From assembly GCF_009796825.1 (NCBI RefSeq), contig NZ_CP047030.1, forward strand, positions 3,780,501 to 3,844,500: DNA of 64,000 bases, given 5' to 3'. This stretch comes from Algibacter sp. L3A6. Lineage in GTDB: Bacteria; Bacteroidota; Bacteroidia; Flavobacteriales; Flavobacteriaceae. Under the pieces are notes generated by a model. The model ran no database searches and was not told the DNA's origin. It saw only the letters and a list, made by a program, of their open reading frames with translations. Position numbers and translations under genes: made by a program. Below, piece by piece: positions 27,497 to 35,809 of this stretch (positions within the stretch are counted from its first letter, which is position 1; each line of letters starts with the position of its first letter).

Positions 27497-28534
27497 TTAA
27501 ATGGTTTCAATTTTCAAAGTGACTAAAAAGCGGTCGTCATTTAAAATAGTTTTAAAGCTGAATTTATCTGAATACAATAATTCTAAACGCTTCTCTAAAT
27601 TCTGAAGCCCGATACCCGAGCCACTTTTATCGTCTGTTTTCTTCGGAAAATTATGGTTTTCAACTGAAAATAAAACAGATTTATCATCACAAGTCATGTT
27701 GACATCAATAGTACTTGGTTTAGTCGCAGAAACACCATGTTTAAATGCATTTTCGATTAACGAAATAAATAGCAAAGGCGCTATTTGTATACCAGTTTCC
27801 CCGGAAGGGAAACTATAATTAACCGTTGTTTTATCCGACACTCTTAATTTCATTAAATCAATATATTTTTTAAGAAAATCAATTTCTTTACTTAAAGGTA
27901 CGACCTCTAAATTAGTCTCGTACAACATATAACGCATTAACTTGCTTAAACTGTGAATAGAAGATTTTGCTTGGTCTGGTGAAATATCAACCAAAGAATA
28001 AATGTTATTTAAAGAATTAAAAAAGAAATGCGGTTGCAATTGATAATGTAAATGTTGCAACTCCGACTTTAATTTAAAATTAGCAGCCTCCTTACGTTCT
28101 GCTTCTGTTTTAACCCAGCGCTTTGTAGATTTTAGTGCTACTGAAAAAAACAATGGCGCTAAATAGGATAGTAATTGTATGTAAATAGCCATTTTAAACG
28201 GAGGTCCCGATCGCTCTGTGTTTTCTAACCGTTTTTTTATAATGTCCTTAAAAAAGTTATCTTCAATGTATTCTTTTAAAAACAGGAAGAAGATAATAAT
28301 AGCTGTATTAATGACTATAAACTGAACCGTTTTTTTAGGAAACAAAAAGCGATCGACAAGCACAAAATAATTGAAGTAAAAAATTATTGCTGAAAAGAAT
28401 AACGGAATCCAAAAATGTGCAATAATTCTATCAATCTCCTGTTCTTGACCATAAGACAGTAAGTAAGGCAAACACACTAATGTTAACCAAACTAGTACAT
28501 GTGAAATTATCGTAATTGTTTTGTTTTTATACAT
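27497..28534 (-). CDS. LytS-type sensor histidine kinase
   Basis: A 345-residue kinase: four membrane helices (residues about 8-135) with little extracytoplasmic sequence, a linker helix, then the His_kinase motif 'HYQLQPHFFFNSLNNIYSLV' with phospho-acceptor His169, and a HATPase domain with N-box 'LLFISLIENAFKHGVS' and G-box 'GSGIGLQNLEKRLELLY'. It is the natural partner of the LytTR regulator at 23767. The lack of a sensor domain suggests it senses the membrane or a neighbouring protein, possibly the YHYH lipoproteins encoded on both sides; that is inference. Confidence 0.92.
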   Translation of the reverse strand: MYKNKTITIISHVLVWLTLVCLPYLLSYGQEQEIDRIIAHFWIPLFFSAIIFYFNYFVLVDRFLFPKKTVQFIVINTAIIIFFLFLKEYIEDNFFKDIIKKRLENTERSGPPFKMAIYIQLLSYLAPLFFSVALKSTKRWVKTEAERKEAANFKLKSELQHLHYQLQPHFFFNSLNNIYSLVDISPDQAKSSIHSLSKLMRYMLYETNLEVVPLSKEIDFLKKYIDLMKLRVSDKTTVNYSFPSGETGIQIAPLLFISLIENAFKHGVSATKPSTIDVNMTCDDKSVLFSVENHNFPKKTDDKSGSGIGLQNLEKRLELLYSDKFSFKTILNDDRFLVTLKIETI

Positions 28535-28589
28535 TAACTCTTTATTTCAAATTAATTATCTGCTCTTTGCTTTTATTGTAAGCGCCTTT

Positions 28590-29540
28590 TTATTCTTGTA
28601 CATGAACACTACCTGGTATACCATGTAAGCATTTTATTATTTCATTACCTCCCGGCTCTCCTGCATGATAATGATAACCACGTATAGCATCTTCATGACC
28701 ACCACACTCATCTAAATCTGTTGGCTGGTTTTTATTTTGGTCTAAAAGGGCATAAATACCAAAACCATCAATTGCATATCCAATCATGGACGCGTGTACA
28801 TCTGTTTGTCCTACTTCTTTAGTAGAGCCGGTCGCTGCATGATAATGATAACCACCATGCGGATTTACATGTCCGCCATGATCGTCTAAAGGCGCAATAG
28901 TATGTGCTGCTAATATGGCATGAGTTGGTGCAGGTGGATCAAAATTAACGCCATTAAAAGCGACACCAAGACCACCTCTTCCTAAGCGGTGCTCTCTATT
29001 TGTATAGACTGGAGTAACAGGAATGGTAAACGTTGTTATTTGATCTTTATAATATTTAGGTAGACATTCTACACAATAATTTTGGTAAGCTTCTTCCACA
29101 TCAGGCTTTGCTGCACCTTCGCACTCTTCTTGTGTAGCGGTATATTTTACGCTACCATCTTCTCTAAACAATTTCCACTGATCATCACTATAAAATTCGG
29201 CTAATTCTGCAATAAAATGCCCATCTACGTCGTATACTTTGCCATCTTCAAACCAAATACCACCTTTGTCTTTAGCATCATCAATATGTCTTGGACACCA
29301 AGGTCCCATTTGATGCTCTGATGGTCTTGAGTTTGTTTTAAAGACATAGCATAAGGTTGGTGTTCCGTCTAGTTTCACAGTTTCCTGAGTAATTTTTCCA
29401 ATAATATTATCTGTTATAAAATAATCTGGATTTACTGAAACCACCTTAACCAACGCTGTATTTTTATCTGATTTACAGGATGAAAAGACAACGATCAATG
29501 CTAAAAGTAAAAATGGTTTTAAATGCTTGTTAGTGTTCAT
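28590..29540 (-). CDS. YHYH domain lipoprotein (two-tetrad type)
   Basis: A 316-residue SPII lipoprotein (Cys22 in 'VVFSSC'). It parallels the protein at 13451: 'CYVFKTNSRPSEHQMGPWCP', 'GKVYDVDGHFIAELAEFY', 'YCVECLPKYY', 'GVAFNGVNFDPPAPTHAIL', and YHYH tetrads at 231-234 and 289-292, again 58 residues apart, with 'DDHGGHVNPHGG' before the first. The His/Asp/Cys density suggests metal or redox chemistry, unproven. Located between the MacB-like permease (38 bp) and the kinase gene (55 bp). Confidence 0.85.
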   Translation of the reverse strand: MNTNKHLKPFLLLALIVVFSSCKSDKNTALVKVVSVNPDYFITDNIIGKITQETVKLDGTPTLCYVFKTNSRPSEHQMGPWCPRHIDDAKDKGGIWFEDGKVYDVDGHFIAELAEFYSDDQWKLFREDGSVKYTATQEECEGAAKPDVEEAYQNYCVECLPKYYKDQITTFTIPVTPVYTNREHRLGRGGLGVAFNGVNFDPPAPTHAILAAHTIAPLDDHGGHVNPHGGYHYHAATGSTKEVGQTDVHASMIGYAIDGFGIYALLDQNKNQPTDLDECGGHEDAIRGYHYHAGEPGGNEIIKCLHGIPGSVHVQE

Positions 29541-29578
29541 GATTATCGGTTTTATTAATTAGTTTGAATAACGCGTCT

Positions 29579-30799
29579 TTACTCATAACGCAACGCGGTT
29601 ATAGGATCTAAAGACGATGCTTTTCTAGCCGGATACCATCCAAAAAAGATACCTGTTACAGCGCATACTGCAAAAGAAATGACAATAGAATACATAGCCA
29701 CGCTAGTAGGCCAATTTAAGAATTTTTCTATGAATACCGTTGCTCCAAGCCCTAATAATACACCTAAAACTCCTCCGGTTATGCTTATTAAAATGGCTTC
29801 TATTAAAAATTGCATTAAGATATCAGAACCCTTTCCTCCTACAGCCATACGTAACCCAATCTCTTTGGTACGTTCTTTTACGGAAACATACATAATATTC
29901 ATAATACCAATACCACCAATTAATAACGATATACTTGCTACTGCAACTAACAGTATGGTAAGCATTTCGCTGGTTGAACTAAATGTGGAAATTAACTCTT
30001 CCATAGAACGTACACTAAAATCATCAGCTTCACTATCCATTAATTTGTGTTGTGTGCGTAAAATTTGAGTAACTTCTGTTACTGCTTCTGGTGCGTCATC
30101 TTCACTTACAGCAGAAGCCATAATTTGATTTAAATAATCGATAGCCAAAATACGTTTTTGCACGGTTGTGTAAGGTGCAATTACGACGTCATCCTGATCT
30201 TGACCAAAGGTGTTTTCTCCTTTTTCTTCTAAAACCCCAATCACTTTAAACGGGATATTATTAAAACGTATCATTTGTCCAACAGGCTCTTGACCATCCG
30301 GAAACACATTATCTACAACTGTTTGTCCAATAACTGCTACCTTAGATGCCGATGTTACCTCAGCATCTGTAAACATGCTTCCGTTTTGTAAATCGACCAC
30401 TTTAATTTTTAAATAATCTGGATTAACACCATAGATAGTGCTTGGCCAGTTATTAGACCCACTAATAACTTGCCCTCCACCATTAACCACGGGTGTGATA
30501 TAGCTTAATAAAGTTGCTTGTTCTTTTATCACTTCATAATTTTGAAGTGTTAGTGTTTGTACATCTCCGCCACTTCCTCTTGCTGGACCTCTGTCATCTG
30601 CGCCAGGCCTTATAGTAATCATGTTAGAACCCATTGCGGATATAGTAGTACGAATACTTTCTTTAGAACCTTCTCCAATCGCTAACATAGCAATTACGGA
30701 GGCTACACCAATAATAATTCCTAGCATAGTTAATAAGGTTCTTGTTTTATTAAGAATAATGGCTTTTGTTGCGATTTTTAATAAATTTAATACTCTCAT
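29579..30799 (-). CDS. MacB-like ABC transporter permease
   Basis: A 406-residue MacB/FtsX-type permease: N-terminal helix with 'TLLTMLGIIIGVASVIAML' (MacB_PCD signature), a periplasmic domain of about 220 residues (roughly 50-270), then three C-terminal helices with 'ISLLIGGIGIMNIMYVSVKE' and 'RTKEIGLRMAVGGKG', and the terminal 'GWYPARKASSLDPITALRYE'. Start chosen at the ATG at 30799; the frame opens at a TTG two codons earlier. It begins 2 bp after the ATPase stop. MacB permeases act as mechanotransmission exporters of peptides, lipids or antibiotics. Confidence 0.93.
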   Translation of the reverse strand: MRVLNLLKIATKAIILNKTRTLLTMLGIIIGVASVIAMLAIGEGSKESIRTTISAMGSNMITIRPGADDRGPARGSGGDVQTLTLQNYEVIKEQATLLSYITPVVNGGGQVISGSNNWPSTIYGVNPDYLKIKVVDLQNGSMFTDAEVTSASKVAVIGQTVVDNVFPDGQEPVGQMIRFNNIPFKVIGVLEEKGENTFGQDQDDVVIAPYTTVQKRILAIDYLNQIMASAVSEDDAPEAVTEVTQILRTQHKLMDSEADDFSVRSMEELISTFSSTSEMLTILLVAVASISLLIGGIGIMNIMYVSVKERTKEIGLRMAVGGKGSDILMQFLIEAILISITGGVLGVLLGLGATVFIEKFLNWPTSVAMYSIVISFAVCAVTGIFFGWYPARKASSLDPITALRYE

Positions 30800-30801
30800 A
30801 A

Positions 30802-31545
30802 TCAATCGTCTTGTTTAGGTAATTTGGCTAATAACTCTGCTGCGGATTGGACATTATGGTTTTGATAATCTTGCATAATCTTTCCATCTTTTAGTACAAT
30901 AGTTCTGTTACTAAAAGCAGCTATATCTGGTTCGTGAGTTACAAATGTGATTGTAATACCTTGTTTGTTTAACTCCTGAAAAATGGACATAATCTCGTAA
31001 GACGTCCGCGTATCTAAGTTTCCTGTGGCCTCATCTGCCAGAATCATTACAGGGTTATTAACTAGCGATCTTGCAATAGCTACACGTTGCTGTTGTCCTC
31101 CTGAAAGTTGGGATGGCGTATGATGTAAACGTTCGCCTAATCCTACTTTTTCTAAAGCTTCAATAGCACGTCTCCTGCGCTCTTCTGTGGATACTTTACT
31201 GTTATATAATAAGGGTAACTCTACGTTTTCAATAGCCGATGTTCTGGCTAATAAATTATAGGATTGAAAAATGAAACCAATTTTCTCGTTTCTAATGGTT
31301 GCTAATTGATTTCGGTTTAAGTCTTTAACGCTTACACCATCAATTTTATATACTCCAGATGTTGGTTGATCCAAACACCCTAAAATGTTAAGCATGGTGC
31401 TTTTTCCAGAACCACTAGACCCCATGATAGTCACAAATTCGCCTTCTTTAATATCAAACGAAATACCTCTTAACGCATGAACCGTCTCAGTACCCATGGT
31501 AAACTCTCGTTTTAAATCTTCTATTTTTATGATTGCTTTACTCAT
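30802..31545 (-). CDS. MacB/LolD-type ABC transporter ATP-binding protein
   Basis: A 247-residue ATPase with all motifs intact: Walker A 'GSSGSGKST' near 42, Q-loop 'FIFQSYNLLART', signature 'LSGGQ' near 147, Walker B/D-loop 'VMILADEATGNLDTRT' and His in 'TFVTHEPDIA'. The N-terminal 'GTETVHALRGISFDIKEGEF' is typical of the LolD/MacB subfamily. It powers the permease encoded immediately downstream. Its completeness contrasts with the degenerate NBD at 15399. Confidence 0.95.
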   Translation of the reverse strand: MSKAIIKIEDLKREFTMGTETVHALRGISFDIKEGEFVTIMGSSGSGKSTMLNILGCLDQPTSGVYKIDGVSVKDLNRNQLATIRNEKIGFIFQSYNLLARTSAIENVELPLLYNSKVSTEERRRRAIEALEKVGLGERLHHTPSQLSGGQQQRVAIARSLVNNPVMILADEATGNLDTRTSYEIMSIFQELNKQGITITFVTHEPDIAAFSNRTIVLKDGKIMQDYQNHNVQSAAELLAKLPKQDD

Positions 31546-31551
31546 GGTTTT

Positions 31552-32757
31552 CTATTTTTTCTTGTTACCTCCTGGTCTTTGTGGCATAAACGGACTTTCG
31601 CTTTTAGCGGAAGCACTGGCCTCCGATTTTGCAATACCTTTTAAACTATATATAAGGTTCTCGCCTTCTGAGATACCACTTAACACTTGTACATTTACGC
31701 CATCACTTGCGCCAAGCGTTACCGTTTTTGGTGTTATTGCTCCGATAGATTCTAATACCCATAGTGTTGTTTGTTTTTTAGATGCTGTACCACTATTATC
31801 CGATAACTGATGTTGTAAATTATACGTTGCTAAAGTTTCAGTTTCTGGTTTAAAGTTGATGGCTTTAGCTTCTGCAGTTAATACATCATTTAGTTCTAAT
31901 GTATAAATTGAAATAGTTGCTGTTAATCCTGGCTTTAGTTTTAAATCCGGGTTATCTGCTTTAATTACAACCGTATACGTCACTACATTTGAAGTAACCG
32001 TTGGGTCTAATCTTACTTGTGTTACTTCACCTTCAAAGGTTTCTCCTAAGTAAGCATCGACTGTAAAAGTTACGCGTTGCCCTTCTTTTACTTGTCCTAT
32101 ATCTGCCTCATCCACATCTGCCTCTACTTGCATTTCTTTTAAATCTTGAGCAATAGTAAATAGCGTTGGTGTACTTAAACTTGCTGCTACCGTTTGCCCT
32201 TCGTCAATAGCTCTAGATAAAACCACACCATCGATAGGCGAATAAATATTAGCATATCCTAAATTGGTTCTGGCTTGTTGTAAATCTGAATAACGTTGTG
32301 TCACCGTTCCTTTTGCTGTTTGATAGTTGAAAGACGCATCATCAAAATCAGATTTACTTATTACTTGATTATCAAATAACGTTTTTTGTCTGTCGTAAAT
32401 AGTTTGTGTGTAGTTTCGTTGGCTAACTGCATTATCGTAAGCTGCTTGTGCTTGTGTTTTTGCAGCATTTAAATTGGTTTTATCCAATTCTGCAATCAAC
32501 TGCCCTTCGGTAACTACACTGTTATAATCCACATATATTTTTTCTACCACACCTGATACTTGTGTACCAACTTCAACTTGTGTAATAGGTTCCATAGTTC
32601 CGGTTGCGGTAACCATGGTAGTGACGTTAGCTTTTTTTGCGGCTATTGTTTTCGCTTCAATGATAATAGCGTCGTCAGCTTTTATAAATGAATATCCTAC
32701 AATGGCGAGTACTACAATGGCAATGCAACTTATTATAATGTTTTTTTTATTTTTCAT
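31552..32757 (-). CDS. MacA-like periplasmic adaptor subunit
   Basis: A 401-residue membrane fusion protein: N-terminal membrane anchor (about 7-25), 'VTATGTMEPITQVEVGTQVS' leading into the first lipoyl half, a coiled-coil hairpin (about 95-160), second lipoyl half 'IYSPIDGVVLSRAIDEGQTV', beta-barrel 'VEADVDEADIGQVKEGQRVT', and a C-terminal membrane-proximal domain ending in a Ser/Ala/Lys-rich tail with 'PGGNKKK'. Between TolC (11 bp) and the ATPase (6 bp). Confidence 0.93.
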   Translation of the reverse strand: MKNKKNIIISCIAIVVLAIVGYSFIKADDAIIIEAKTIAAKKANVTTMVTATGTMEPITQVEVGTQVSGVVEKIYVDYNSVVTEGQLIAELDKTNLNAAKTQAQAAYDNAVSQRNYTQTIYDRQKTLFDNQVISKSDFDDASFNYQTAKGTVTQRYSDLQQARTNLGYANIYSPIDGVVLSRAIDEGQTVAASLSTPTLFTIAQDLKEMQVEADVDEADIGQVKEGQRVTFTVDAYLGETFEGEVTQVRLDPTVTSNVVTYTVVIKADNPDLKLKPGLTATISIYTLELNDVLTAEAKAINFKPETETLATYNLQHQLSDNSGTASKKQTTLWVLESIGAITPKTVTLGASDGVNVQVLSGISEGENLIYSLKGIAKSEASASAKSESPFMPQRPGGNKKK

Positions 32758-32768
32758 GATGCTTTAGA

Positions 32769-34100
32769 TTAAAGTTTGATATCGTTTCCTTGATAAAATT
32801 GTAATAATTGGTGGTATAAAATATTGAGGTATTTGGCTTGTAAATAATTTTGTTGGGCGTTAGTAAAGGTGTTTTGGCTAATTACTAAATCGGTTGTGCT
32901 TAAATCGCCCAATTCATATTTCTTTTGAGCCAGTTTATAACTTTGTTCCGATGCTTCTTTGGAAGCTTCCGCGGCAATAATTTGTTCTTGTGCAGATAAT
33001 GCATTTTGATAAGCCGTTTCTACTTTCTTATAAAGAATTTTTTCAGTAATTTGTTTCTGAATTTCAGCCTTTTCAATATTTATTGTAGCCGATTGTACTG
33101 CCGATTTTGTTGCGTTTCTATTGAAAATAGGAATGGTTAATGATAAGCCTAACTTCTGATTAAAGTTAACATCAAATTGATCAGAAAACGTATTATCATT
33201 TATGCTTGTATAACCAGACCCCATACTTCCAGAAAGTGATAAAGTTGGCGAATATCCTCCTTTAGCAATATCTAATTCTTTCTCTTTTGCAGCTACATTT
33301 AACTTACTTGCCTCTATCTCTGGTAAGTAATTTAAGGCGTTGTTATAGATCGAAATTCTATCTAATTCTAAGTTTATTAAATCCATGTTTTCATCAATAG
33401 ATTCAATCTCTAAATCATCCATTGGTGTTAATTCTAATAGCTGTTTTAAATCAATAATGTATTGTTGGTAATTGTTTTTAGCAGCAATTAGATTATACTG
33501 ATTAGTAGCAGTTTGACTCTGCGCTTCTGTATAATCACTCAAAGCAATAGTTCCTGCGTCCAAACGTGCTTTTGCACGTAATACTTCTGTTTTAGAAGCT
33601 TCTAAATTAGATTCGGCAATAGCAATATCTTCTTTACTGAAGAGTGCTTGCAAGTAGTTTTCTAAAAGGCTAATAACAATGCTGTTTTTTGCTTCTTCTT
33701 CTAAAAAAACACTTTGTTCTAAAAGAATTTTATTCTGCTCAATCTGATTGTTTATTTGATTGCCTTGAAATAGAGTTACAGAACTATTAATACCCATATT
33801 GGTACTATGTATTTGATCGGTAACATAACTACTTGTAATAGGGTCAATAGTATTTCCGTTAGAAAAACTTTGAGACGCACTACCAAATAAATCTGGTAAT
33901 CTAGACGACTTCGCTTTACTATAATCTACTTCGGCAAGATTTGTATTTAAAGACGCATCTTTTACGCTAATATTATGTGCTATAGCATAATTAATACAAT
34001 CTTCTAAAGACCACACATTCGAGCTAACGTCTTTAGGTGTTTCTTGCCCTATTGAAATTTGTGCAAATAGAAAGCTTGCGATAATAATATATAATTTCAT
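32769..34100 (-). CDS. TolC-family outer membrane protein of the MacAB-type pump
   Basis: A 443-residue outer-membrane factor: signal peptide 'MKLYIIIASFLFAQISIGQ', then 'WSLEDCINYAIAHNISVKDA' opening the first TolC repeat and 'LPEIEASKLNVAAKEKELDI' opening the second. First gene of the eleven-gene leftward run, so its upstream region should carry the operon promoter. No perfect TAnnTTTG element is visible there; the LytTR protein may be needed for activation (inference). Confidence 0.92.
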   Translation of the reverse strand: MKLYIIIASFLFAQISIGQETPKDVSSNVWSLEDCINYAIAHNISVKDASLNTNLAEVDYSKAKSSRLPDLFGSASQSFSNGNTIDPITSSYVTDQIHSTNMGINSSVTLFQGNQINNQIEQNKILLEQSVFLEEEAKNSIVISLLENYLQALFSKEDIAIAESNLEASKTEVLRAKARLDAGTIALSDYTEAQSQTATNQYNLIAAKNNYQQYIIDLKQLLELTPMDDLEIESIDENMDLINLELDRISIYNNALNYLPEIEASKLNVAAKEKELDIAKGGYSPTLSLSGSMGSGYTSINDNTFSDQFDVNFNQKLGLSLTIPIFNRNATKSAVQSATINIEKAEIQKQITEKILYKKVETAYQNALSAQEQIIAAEASKEASEQSYKLAQKKYELGDLSTTDLVISQNTFTNAQQNYLQAKYLNILYHQLLQFYQGNDIKL

Positions 34101-34472
34101 TTGTTAAGGTGTTTTTGTTTTACACTTCAAAAATGAAACTAAAGACATCCTTATAAAATAGTAATAGAAGTTTGATGGAATTGCCTATACCAAAACCCCT
34201 ATTCTATCGACGAGATTTTTATAACTATTGCAGATAATTGAAATTTAGATAAAAGCCTTTGAACTTTTGATAAAACTTGATTTAAGGGCTTTATTTAACG
34301 GATATTATACCAAGGAAACAATCCGTAATCATTAACTTTGTTTACAGTAAATTTAATTGATGAATTAGCGATTTTATATTTTTTACTGAAACTTTTATCT
34401 GTAACAAAAGTTACTGTGCTTTAGATTAAAATCGAATAATTTCGTCGGCAACATATACAAATTATTGCTTTT
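34101..34472. other. Divergent intergenic region (372 bp) between the MacAB-type operon and cydAB
   Basis: No gene is supported. It must contain the leftward promoter of the eleven-gene run and the rightward cydA promoter. Besides the inverted repeat at 34401-34414 (separate entry) it holds a TTTACAGTAAA palindrome at 34341-34351 and a possible cydA -7 element TAATTTCG at 34437-34444, one base off consensus. Confidence 0.5.
34401..34414. promoter_or_regulatory. FNR/CRP-type inverted repeat upstream of cydA
   Basis: GTAAC-AAAA-GTTAC is a perfect 5-4-5 inverted repeat, the same geometry as the FNR site TTGAT-N4-ATCAA. If transcription starts about six bases past the -7-like TAATTTCG (34437-34444), the repeat is centred near -42, the class II activator position. 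Cytochrome bd genes are commonly under oxygen or nitrosative control by this superfamily. Confidence 0.5.
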
Positions 34473-35807
34473 ATGGAAGACATGCTTTTTTATGATAGAA
34501 TGCAGTTTGCTTTTACCATTACCTTTCACTACTTATTTCCGCAATTAACCATGGGCTTATCGCTTCTAGTGGTTTATTTTAAAGGAAAATATCTTTATTC
34601 TGAAATTGAAAAATATAACGACGCTGCTAAGTTTTGGATGAAAATTTTCGCGCTAAACTTTGCTATGGGTGTGGTTACCGGAATCCCAATGGAATTTCAA
34701 TTCGGTACCAACTGGGCGAAATTCTCGGAGCTTACCGGTGGTATTATTGGCCAAACTTTGGCTATGGAAGGCATGTTTTCGTTCTTTTTAGAATCTTCTT
34801 TTTTAGGGCTTTTTATTTTTGGTGAAAAACTCTTGGGGCATAAACTCCATTTTGTTACTGGGTTTTTAGTCTTTTTAGGCTCTTGGGCGAGTGGTTATTT
34901 AATTATAGCTACGCATTCTTGGATGCAACATCCCGTGGGTTATGAAATTTTGGAAAACGGACGATTTGTTCTAAATAACTTCGGAGCCTTATTTTCAAAT
35001 CCATGGTTATTACCATCGTATTTTCATAATCAATTAGCATCGGTAATTACGGCATCGTTTGTTGTGGCTGCAATTGGCGCATTTTATATTCTGAATAATA
35101 AGCACAGCGAATTCGGAAAACTCTTTGTAAAAACTGGAGTTGGTTTTGGTTTAGTCTCTAGTATATTGGTGGCATTCCCAACAGGAGATTTAGTAGCTAA
35201 AAACGTTGTAAAACACCAACCGGTAACCTTTGCAGCTATGGAAGGAATTTTTGAAACCGAAGATGGTGGTTCGGAAATTGTTTTAATCGGCCAACCTAAT
35301 ATGCTCGAGCAAAAACTAGATAATAAAATAGCTGTTCCAAATATTCTAAGCTTTTTAACCTATCAAGATTGGAATGCAGAAATTAAAGGTTTAAATGAAT
35401 TTGATAAAAGTACACACCCAACAAATATTCCCGGTCTTTATTACGCCTATCATATTATGGTTGGTTTAGGTACTATTTTTATTGGTTTAATGTTATTGGC
35501 AGCCGTACAGCTTTTTAGAAAAAAACTATATACCACCAAATGGATTTTGTGGGCACTTATGTTTATGCTTCCTTTTCCATATATCGCCAATACAACGGGT
35601 TGGTATACTGCAGAATTGGGGCGCCAACCTTGGTTGGTCTATAACCTGCTACGCACTGCAGATGGTGCATCTCCAACCGTATCTGCAGGAAACACATTGT
35701 TTACACTACTTGGTTTTATTGGTTTGTATTTACTTTTAGGTTTGCTTTTTTTAATGCTTGCCGGAAAAATAATTAGCAAAGGTCCACAACTTAACAACAC
35801 ACATTAA
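34473..35807 (+). CDS. cydA: Cytochrome bd ubiquinol oxidase subunit I
   Basis: A 444-residue haem-bearing quinol oxidase subunit with nine or so membrane helices. His19 ('ITFHYLFPQLTMG') is at exactly the position of the E. coli b595 ligand; 'LPSYFHNQLASVI' supplies the His186-equivalent b558 ligand; 'GRQPWLVYNLLRT' and 'MLPFPYIANTTGWYTAELG' are family signatures. At 444 residues against about 520 in E. coli, it has the short Q-loop form. It reduces oxygen to water with quinol at high affinity. Directly followed by cydB (2 bp gap). Confidence 0.96.
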   Translation: MEDMLFYDRMQFAFTITFHYLFPQLTMGLSLLVVYFKGKYLYSEIEKYNDAAKFWMKIFALNFAMGVVTGIPMEFQFGTNWAKFSELTGGIIGQTLAMEGMFSFFLESSFLGLFIFGEKLLGHKLHFVTGFLVFLGSWASGYLIIATHSWMQHPVGYEILENGRFVLNNFGALFSNPWLLPSYFHNQLASVITASFVVAAIGAFYILNNKHSEFGKLFVKTGVGFGLVSSILVAFPTGDLVAKNVVKHQPVTFAAMEGIFETEDGGSEIVLIGQPNMLEQKLDNKIAVPNILSFLTYQDWNAEIKGLNEFDKSTHPTNIPGLYYAYHIMVGLGTIFIGLMLLAAVQLFRKKLYTTKWILWALMFMLPFPYIANTTGWYTAELGRQPWLVYNLLRTADGASPTVSAGNTLFTLLGFIGLYLLLGLLFLMLAGKIISKGPQLNNTH

Positions 35808-35809
35808 TT

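Noticed and set aside
29679..30068. 129-codon open frame antisense to the MacB-like permease
   Set aside because: Shadow of the permease reading frame; low-complexity Ile/Pro/Thr composition.
34240..34300. AAAGCCTT / AAGGGCTTT inverted repeat as a riboswitch or terminator upstream of cydA
   Set aside because: The arms mismatch by a bulge, the loop is long, and the position upstream of the likely promoter makes an RNA role unlikely.
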